Shown here piece after piece: positions 16,091 through 20,399 of a DNA stretch of 20,399 bases. The position numbers and the translations under genes were made by a program. The notes under the pieces are model-generated. The model had not been told where the DNA came from. It searched no databases and worked only from the letters and a program-made list of their open reading frames with translations. Origin of the DNA: G039029935 sp039029935 (GTDB taxonomy: Bacteria > Chloroflexota > Anaerolineae > Caldilineales > Caldilineaceae). The stretch is from NCBI GenBank assembly GCA_039029935.1, contig JBCCFC010000066.1, forward strand, positions 1-20,399, in the 5' to 3' direction. The first letter of the stretch is position 1; each line of letters opens with the position of its first letter.

Positions 16091-16271
16091 ACATTGCTGA
16101 CCCTTTCGTATTCAACATCTCTATAAATAGTACACGAAATTCACGTAATTTGCCAAACGGTTTGAGTAACTTAAATCATTTTCTACCAATTTTACACCAA
16201 TGACGGCCATTAAAACCGTCTGATCGCTTTCTGTCAGCTAGTATTCCTACAATAAATTGTAACTATTTAAA

Positions 16272-16300
16272 TTGTATCTGCATTGCTAAAAGTGTATACT
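16272..16300 (+). promoter_or_regulatory. Candidate mdh promoter (TTGTAT-17-TATACT)
   Basis: A near-consensus -35 (TTGTAT, 16272-16277) and -10 (TATACT, 16295-16300) with an ideal 17-nt spacer, giving a leader of about 125 nt. Other -10-like boxes closer to the gene are TATAAT (16339-16344) and TATAAA (16400-16405, with TTGATT 16 nt upstream), so more than one start is possible. The rest of the 368-nt gap (16064-16431) is AT-rich and non-coding. Confidence 0.45.
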
Positions 16301-16431
16301 TATCTCTATGATGTAAAATCATTCAGGGCTGACTCTTTTATAATAGCCAGTCAATTCATAAAACTAACTTAATATTGTTGATTCATAGAAATCGCATTGT
16401 ATAAAACAAATGAAATCAAAGGAGCATACTT

Positions 16432-17412
16432 ATGGCATCACCTATACGTGTTGCAGTCACAGGCGCAGCCGGCAATATCGGCTATGCATTGGCATTTCGG
16501 ATTGCCAATGGCGATCTCTTTGGGCCAGACCAGCCCGTCATTCTACAGTTAATTGAAATTCCACCAGCCATGAACGCATTGTCAGGCGTTGCGATGGAGC
16601 TAGACGATTGTGCGTTCCCGCTATTGAGCGACATGGTGTTGACCGACGACCCTAACACTGGGTTCAAGGATGTAAACTGGGCATTGCTGGTGGGCGCACG
16701 TCCACGCGGCAAAGGTATGGAGCGCAAAGATGTACTTTCTGCCAACGCAGCCATCTTCTCTGGACAGGGCAAGGCACTCAACGACAATGCCGCCTCTGAT
16801 GTCCGCATTTTGGTTGTGGGCAACCCAGCCAACACCAATGCATTGATTACAATGTCCAATGCACCAGATATTCCGTCCAACCACATTGCGGCGATGACAC
16901 GGCTGGACCACAATCGCGCCATGACCCAGTTGGCCCAAAAAGCAGGCCGACCTGTTTCAGAGGTTAGTAAAGTAACGATCTGGGGCAATCATAGTTCCAC
17001 TCAATATCCAGATGCTTATCATGCCATGATTGGGGATCAGCCTGCGACATCGGTCATCAATGATGATGCATGGATCAAAGAGACCTTTATTCCAACCGTA
17101 CAAAAACGCGGTTCAGCCATCATCAATGCACGCGGACAGAGCAGCGCGGCCAGTGCGGCCAACGCTATCATCAACAACGTGCAGACATGGTATGGTGGCA
17201 CAGCAGAGGGCGAATGGACAAGCATGGCTGTACCCAGTGTTGGGCTGTATGACGCACCTGAAGGTGTTATCTTTGGCTATCCTGTCACTGTAAAAGATGG
17301 CGAATACAGCGTTGTCGAAGGCTTAAGCATGATGGACTTTGACAAACAGATGCTTGCCGCCACAGGAGCAGAGCTTATGGAAGAACGCGAAGCCGTTGCT
17401 GACTTGCTTTAG
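16432..17412 (+). CDS. mdh: Malate dehydrogenase (NAD-dependent)
   Basis: 326 residues. It interconverts malate and oxaloacetate in the TCA cycle in the cytosol. It belongs to the MDH type 2 branch shared with many aerobic bacteria and cytosolic eukaryotic MDH. The dinucleotide motif TGAAGNIGY is at 10-18, and Glu42 (LIEIP) sets NAD preference. The mobile loop GARPRGKGMERKD (88-100) carries substrate arginines 92 and 98. LDHNRA (158-163) supplies the Asp of the relay and Arg162, and GNHSSTQYPD supplies catalytic His187. The ATG has AAAGGAG (16418-16424) 7 nt upstream. It appears to be monocistronic, flanked by a promoter-rich leader and a downstream inverted repeat. Confidence 0.97.
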   Translation: MASPIRVAVTGAAGNIGYALAFRIANGDLFGPDQPVILQLIEIPPAMNALSGVAMELDDCAFPLLSDMVLTDDPNTGFKDVNWALLVGARPRGKGMERKDVLSANAAIFSGQGKALNDNAASDVRILVVGNPANTNALITMSNAPDIPSNHIAAMTRLDHNRAMTQLAQKAGRPVSEVSKVTIWGNHSSTQYPDAYHAMIGDQPATSVINDDAWIKETFIPTVQKRGSAIINARGQSSAASAANAIINNVQTWYGGTAEGEWTSMAVPSVGLYDAPEGVIFGYPVTVKDGEYSVVEGLSMMDFDKQMLAATGAELMEEREAVADLL

Positions 17413-17500
17413 AGTGATTAGTGATTAGTGATTAGCGCTCGCTGTTGCCAGTTAATTCATCATTCTTCACTTTTCATTTTTCACTAATCACTAATCACTA
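17413..17500. repeat. Heptamer array forming a long inverted repeat after mdh
   Basis: Three tandem AGTGATT heptamers start at 17413, and the complementary TCACTAATCACTAATCACT lies at 17481-17499. The arms give a 19-bp perfect stem around a ~49-nt loop, right after the mdh stop codon. It could act as a bidirectional transcript end, though only a short T-run (17500-17503) follows. Short tandem heptamers of this kind resemble STRR-type intergenic repeats. Confidence 0.75.
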
Positions 17501-17509
17501 TTTCCCCAA

Positions 17510-17769
17510 CTATTCGAGATAAAACGTCTCTAAATCGGGCAAGAAATCAAAGGTAATCGGGTAGCCTAGTAGTGCAGCCTCTACTTCGAGCAACGTGGCA
17601 CAACCGGGGCAGATGAACTCACGAAACAGACAAATAGCCGCTCGGTGAAACGCCCCTGTGCCAAGTAAACATCACCCCCAGGTGTAATCCCACCGACCTC
17701 CAGTTCATGTGCCACCGCCCCTGCCCAACCAATGAGTTCTTCTTCCCCCGCTTCGTTCTCGGCAAAAAA
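17510..17769 (-). pseudogene. 3' remnant of an acetone carboxylase gamma-like gene, frameshifted
   Basis: Minus-strand translation gives EAGEEELIGWAGAVAHELEV then GDVYLAQGRFTERLFV. A shift of reading frame near 17629-17634 leads to LFREFICPGCATLLEVEA and an end at FLPDLETFYLE before a TAG (17510-17512). The CPGC motif followed by LLEVE and a PDLETF end resembles the acetone/acetophenone carboxylase gamma subunit family, which accompanies hydantoinase-type subunits. Only the C-terminal ~85 residues remain, with no start of its own and at least one frameshift, so it is a relic. The family call is from recognition only. Confidence 0.6.
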
Positions 17770-17986
17770 CTGTGTCCGCTACCATCTGCTGGACCTGTGC
17801 TTCATCAGTGACATCACCTGGCACAGCAATGCCGCCGAGTGCATCGGCTGTTTCCTGCGCCGCCTCGGCCCGAATATCGTTGACCGCCACCAGCGCACCC
17901 TCTGCGGCAAAGCCCTCGGCAATCGCACGACCGATACCGCGTCCTGCCCCTGTGACGATAGCAAATCTGTTTTGTAATCGTTTCAT
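17768..17986 (-). pseudogene. 5' fragment of a short-chain dehydrogenase gene
   Basis: Begins MKRLQNRFAIVTGAGRGIGR, a typical SDR Rossmann start (TGAGRGIG at 12-19), continues with NDIRAEAAQETADALGG and GDVTDEAQVQQMVADTV, then loses SDR similarity at residue 73, before the NNAG, Ser and YxxxK elements. The break falls at a run of six A (17764-17769), after which the sequence belongs to the gamma-like remnant. The open frame continues to 17705 with non-SDR residues. About two thirds of the enzyme is missing, so it is not expected to be active. It lies 34 nt after the phosphodiesterase gene and may still be transcribed with it. Confidence 0.75.
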
Positions 17987-18020
17987 TTGCGAACCCGAAT
18001 CGCAAGCCTCATGGTCTACA

Positions 18021-19904
18021 TTATCCCTCTAAAATATTAAACAATACCTGCCCATCACACTGTGCAGGGGCAGGTATTCCTGCTAGATGCGCCACAGTTG
18101 GCGCAACATTAACCGCAGGGACAGGCACATCCAGATCGACCCCAGCCTTGATTTTGGGACCAACAAACATCAACATGCCTGCTTCAGAGCCACCACGCCC
18201 CAATTTGCTGGTGGGCAACGTGTAGCCATGAACAGCGTGGAAGGTGGCATCATGTGAAAGGCTGTCACCCTCTTCCTGTGGTCCCATCTTAACCAAAATG
18301 CGTCCATCAAGCGAAAGCGGTGCATCCATCTGCGCTGTATACTCAGCATTCATCATGACAATGACATCACCAACCATCTCGCCAAATAGACCATATTGCA
18401 CGGCATCCTTCTTCTTCAGCGCAACCGCGACAGGGTGTTTGCCATTTTCATCATCGACAAAATCGAGCAGCACTTTGATAATTCGTTCCTGAACGACCTC
18501 ATACTCTTCCGATGACACAATGCCATCGGGATCACGCCCAATGCAGTTGATATAGATATGCGCCGCATCGCCAGGCTTATAGGCCAACGTCTGCGACCAA
18601 TCAACAAGGGGACGACCATCCTCACCAGCCGAGTAGGTAATCAGAGCATTCGCCGCCAGCAGGTTGTTGATGGAGACCGATTTGATATGCGGAATCAGCC
18701 CATGATCCGAGACCAGCACAAAATGAGTGTTGCCATCATCTAGTCCTTCAAGATAGATGCCCAGCACTTCGTCAGCGATAATATGTCCCTCTTTGATCCA
18801 ACTCTCGTAGAAATCGGCCACGGACTCATCGTACCAATCGGTGGCTGGGTCTTGGAAACCCCAGATGTAATGATAGATGTGGTCAAACATATGAAAATGG
18901 CTGTAGTAAAGGTCTGTGTCATATTTGTTGATAGCATACACACCAGCGTTTGCCATCCAGTGTCCTTTATAACGCATCTCGTCAAACCAAGCATTGATGG
19001 GATGCCAACCCCGTCGCCAAGGCCCAGAGCCACAATAGGAGAGGTGCGGTCCAATCTCGGACACAAGCTCATCACTGAGATCAGCAGGGACTGTAAAGTT
19101 ATCCTCTGGAAAAATCTGTGAGACATAGATTTTGATGCGCTCGCCATCGTCAGAACATTCAGTGATGTAGAAGCGGAAACGACCAATACGCGGCTGGCCG
19201 TCAATGGTAAATTCGGCGGCAATCCAATCCGACCATGAGCCTTGACACAACCACGAAACCATGTTGTCTTGGCTGTCATAAAAGCCTACAGAGTCAAAGA
19301 CACTGCTTCTTGATTTTGTGACCTTCACCGTATAGCTTACTGATGATTGCGACTTGCCAGCAGTGGGTATTAATGTCAACGTGCCTGTCCGTTCCGTATC
19401 AGTACCCGTAAACGCAATCACATCCGCCCGTGTCGCCCCGGCTTGTGCCGCTGCACTAACATACCCGCTCGATGGCTTCAGTTCAAAGACAGAACCAGAG
19501 TAGGGTGTCCCCTCTGCGCCAATGAAAATGCCGTCCTCAGCGTCCCAAGGCCAACTGACGGGATAGTTCTGCACCATCGCCTTTTTTCCATTTAGCACTG
19601 CTGTCTTCCAAATCTGTTCGGCGCGCACCAACGCCGAGTTAAACGCATCATCAACTTGATCCAACGGTGTGCCCGGAAAGTGCGGCCAAAAATCGGTGAT
19701 GCCATGTGTGCCGGGATGTGCGCCTGTGGCAATCGTCGTCCAGTTCACAGTGGTGTTCGGTGGCACAGCCGAGAGGTATTCACCAAAAACGCCTCGTTCC
19801 ATAAGACGCTTGAAGTTGGGCATGACGCCTTGACTGACATAATGACGAATGAGGTCTGGATTGGCACCATCAAGCCCAATAAGAATGACACGTTGTTTTA
19901 TCAT
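18021..19904 (-). CDS. Type I phosphodiesterase/nucleotide pyrophosphatase family protein (alkaline phosphatase superfamily)
   Basis: 627 residues, no signal peptide, so probably cytosolic. N-terminal metal site GLDGANPDL with Asp12. The segment VPPNTTVNWTTIATGAHPGT contains the likely nucleophile (Thr51 or Thr52) and the family TG..P..HGI pattern (HGITDF). Further metal-ligand motifs are HMFDHIYH (338-345), VSDHG (398-402) and HAVHG near 560. Between about 140 and 300 is a lineage-type insert with beta-rich sequence. The C-terminus has NVAPTVAHLAGIPAP, normal for the family. Members hydrolyse phosphodiester or phosphomonoester bonds; the substrate here is unknown. The ribosome site is weak (AGGGG, about 9-10 nt upstream). 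Confidence 0.87.
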   Translation of the reverse strand: MIKQRVILIGLDGANPDLIRHYVSQGVMPNFKRLMERGVFGEYLSAVPPNTTVNWTTIATGAHPGTHGITDFWPHFPGTPLDQVDDAFNSALVRAEQIWKTAVLNGKKAMVQNYPVSWPWDAEDGIFIGAEGTPYSGSVFELKPSSGYVSAAAQAGATRADVIAFTGTDTERTGTLTLIPTAGKSQSSVSYTVKVTKSRSSVFDSVGFYDSQDNMVSWLCQGSWSDWIAAEFTIDGQPRIGRFRFYITECSDDGERIKIYVSQIFPEDNFTVPADLSDELVSEIGPHLSYCGSGPWRRGWHPINAWFDEMRYKGHWMANAGVYAINKYDTDLYYSHFHMFDHIYHYIWGFQDPATDWYDESVADFYESWIKEGHIIADEVLGIYLEGLDDGNTHFVLVSDHGLIPHIKSVSINNLLAANALITYSAGEDGRPLVDWSQTLAYKPGDAAHIYINCIGRDPDGIVSSEEYEVVQERIIKVLLDFVDDENGKHPVAVALKKKDAVQYGLFGEMVGDVIVMMNAEYTAQMDAPLSLDGRILVKMGPQEEGDSLSHDATFHAVHGYTLPTSKLGRGGSEAGMLMFVGPKIKAGVDLDVPVPAVNVAPTVAHLAGIPAPAQCDGQVLFNILEG

Positions 19905-20088
19905 AGGTCTATTGCCCCTGATTTCGTTTTGTCGTACAGCTATCTCTGCATGACTTGATTTCTACGGACAAAGATAGAATATATTGATCTACTTTGCTTG
20001 ACTGGTTCAAATGTATGTACCCATGTGGCGATTTTAGCACCGTTGGCGATGGAAGTCAATCAGCTTGTACGGACAAATGCAAAACACG

Positions 20089-20173
20089 CTCAATCCAGCC
20101 TTATAAATACTCAATAACTTGCTCTGCTGGATTGAGTTCAGGTGAGTGAGATGGCCGCTCAAAACCCGGGATC
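20089..20173 (-). pseudogene. IS630-type transposase remnant
   Basis: Minus-strand reading from 20172 gives FERPSHSPELNPAEQVIEYL followed by a stop (20101-20103). This matches the C-terminal DDE-glutamate region of IS630/Tc1-mariner transposases (YSPELNPIExxWxxL). Only ~23 codons are left, with no ends of an insertion sequence. An 11-bp perfect inverted repeat (CTCAATCCAGC at 20089-20099, GCTGGATTGAG at 20126-20136) lies inside it. Confidence 0.65.
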
Positions 20174-20221
20174 AAAAAAGGCCAAACATATCAAGCTATC
20201 CTAGCTGATACATTTGGCCTT
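20174..20221 (-). terminator. Strong intrinsic terminator of the rRNA operon
   Basis: On the minus strand AAGGCCAAA pairs with TTTGGCCTT (20178-20186 with 20213-20221). The stem continues through TGTATCA/TGATATG (with two wobble pairs) and GCTA/TAGC around a GGA loop, and is followed by a T-tract (plus A-run 20174-20179). It lies about 80 nt after the 5S rRNA end. The 20222-20298 stretch between them contains no tRNA or gene that I can see. Confidence 0.85.
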
Positions 20222-20298
20222 AAGTCATCTAAATTAAAGTTCTACAGGAACAAATACCCAATCCTGCGACCATAAATCATTCCAATAAAAAAAAAGAG

Positions 20299-20399
20299 TG
20301 AAGTTGGCAATGATCTACTCTCGCATGCAGAAACCACATACTACCATCGATGCTAGTGGACTTAACTGCTGGGTTCGATATGGAACCAGGTGTACCCCC
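20299..20399 (-). rRNA. rrf: 5S ribosomal RNA, 3' portion (runs off the right edge)
   Basis: The reverse complement contains conserved 5S words in order: ACACCTGGTTCCATATCGAA, CCCAGCAGTTAAGTCC, CGATGGTAGTATG, and GCGAGAGTAGATCATTGCCA. The 5' ~15-20 nt lie beyond the window. The exact 3' end is uncertain by a few bases (about 20299-20304). A run of nine A on the plus strand (T-run on the RNA strand) follows at about 20287-20295. The 23S and 16S genes are expected to the right. Confidence 0.9.

Noticed and set aside
18740..19279. 179-codon minus-strand frame inside the phosphodiesterase gene
   Set aside because: Alternative frame of the same strand with no family features. The 627-residue frame carries all metal-site motifs.
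20222..20298. Possible tRNA between 5S rRNA and the terminator
   Set aside because: No cloverleaf, T-loop (GGTTCRA) or acceptor pairing could be found.

Overview
The window looks like a piece of chromosome from a Chloroflexota bacterium (Anaerolineae/Caldilineae-like). This is an inference. It rests on roughly balanced GC content, Chloroflexi-style membrane glycosyltransferase architecture, an anti-sigma/LysM protein with a long Thr/Pro stalk, an Mdh of the TGAAGNIGY type, and many short intergenic repeats. No 16S sequence is present to confirm it.

Layout. Positions 1-504 hold the 5' end of an exported FG-GAP-type protein gene (minus strand). Positions 587-6258 form a minus-strand cluster, transcribed VOC protein, HemY-type protoporphyrinogen/coproporphyrinogen oxidase, short-chain dehydrogenase, then a large SoxA-like multidomain oxidoreductase with a SoxG-like tail. 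The first three genes are tightly spaced (10-15 nt). A repeat-filled gap separates the last. A divergent gene at 6465-7466 encodes a threonine/serine dehydratase-type PLP enzyme. It is followed by a DUF983 zinc-ribbon membrane protein and by a plus-strand operon (8084-11618): SAM methyltransferase, AftA-like GT-C membrane glycosyltransferase, and dihydroneopterin aldolase (FolB).

FolB converges, with a 21-nt overlap, on a small helical protein gene (11598-12194, minus). Next comes a minus-strand pair: an ECF sigma factor and, 1 nt downstream of it, a membrane anti-sigma-like protein carrying LysM and a ~310-residue Thr/Pro stalk, closed by an intrinsic terminator. A CDP-alcohol phosphatidyltransferase (minus) and malate dehydrogenase (plus) are divergently arranged around a 368-nt promoter region. 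Positions 17413-18020 are decayed: a heptamer inverted repeat, then a truncated SDR 5' end joined to the frameshifted 3' end of an acetone-carboxylase-gamma-like gene. A type I phosphodiesterase/nucleotide pyrophosphatase family gene follows on the minus strand (18021-19904).

The right edge holds an IS630-type transposase scrap, a strong rRNA-type intrinsic terminator and the 3' part of a 5S rRNA, so an rRNA operon lies just to the right on the minus strand.

The genes imply aerobic metabolism (oxygen-dependent haem step, sarcosine-oxidase-like enzyme), folate/one-carbon chemistry (FolB, GcvT domain of the SoxA-like protein), and envelope glycan or lipid synthesis (AftA-like transferase, CDP-alcohol transferase, LysM signalling protein). 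No CRISPR, prophage or complete mobile element is visible. The most unusual items are the AftA-like transferase with an added C-terminal beta domain, the SoxA-SoxG fusion, the sigma/LysM-stalk pair and the chimeric pseudogene scar.
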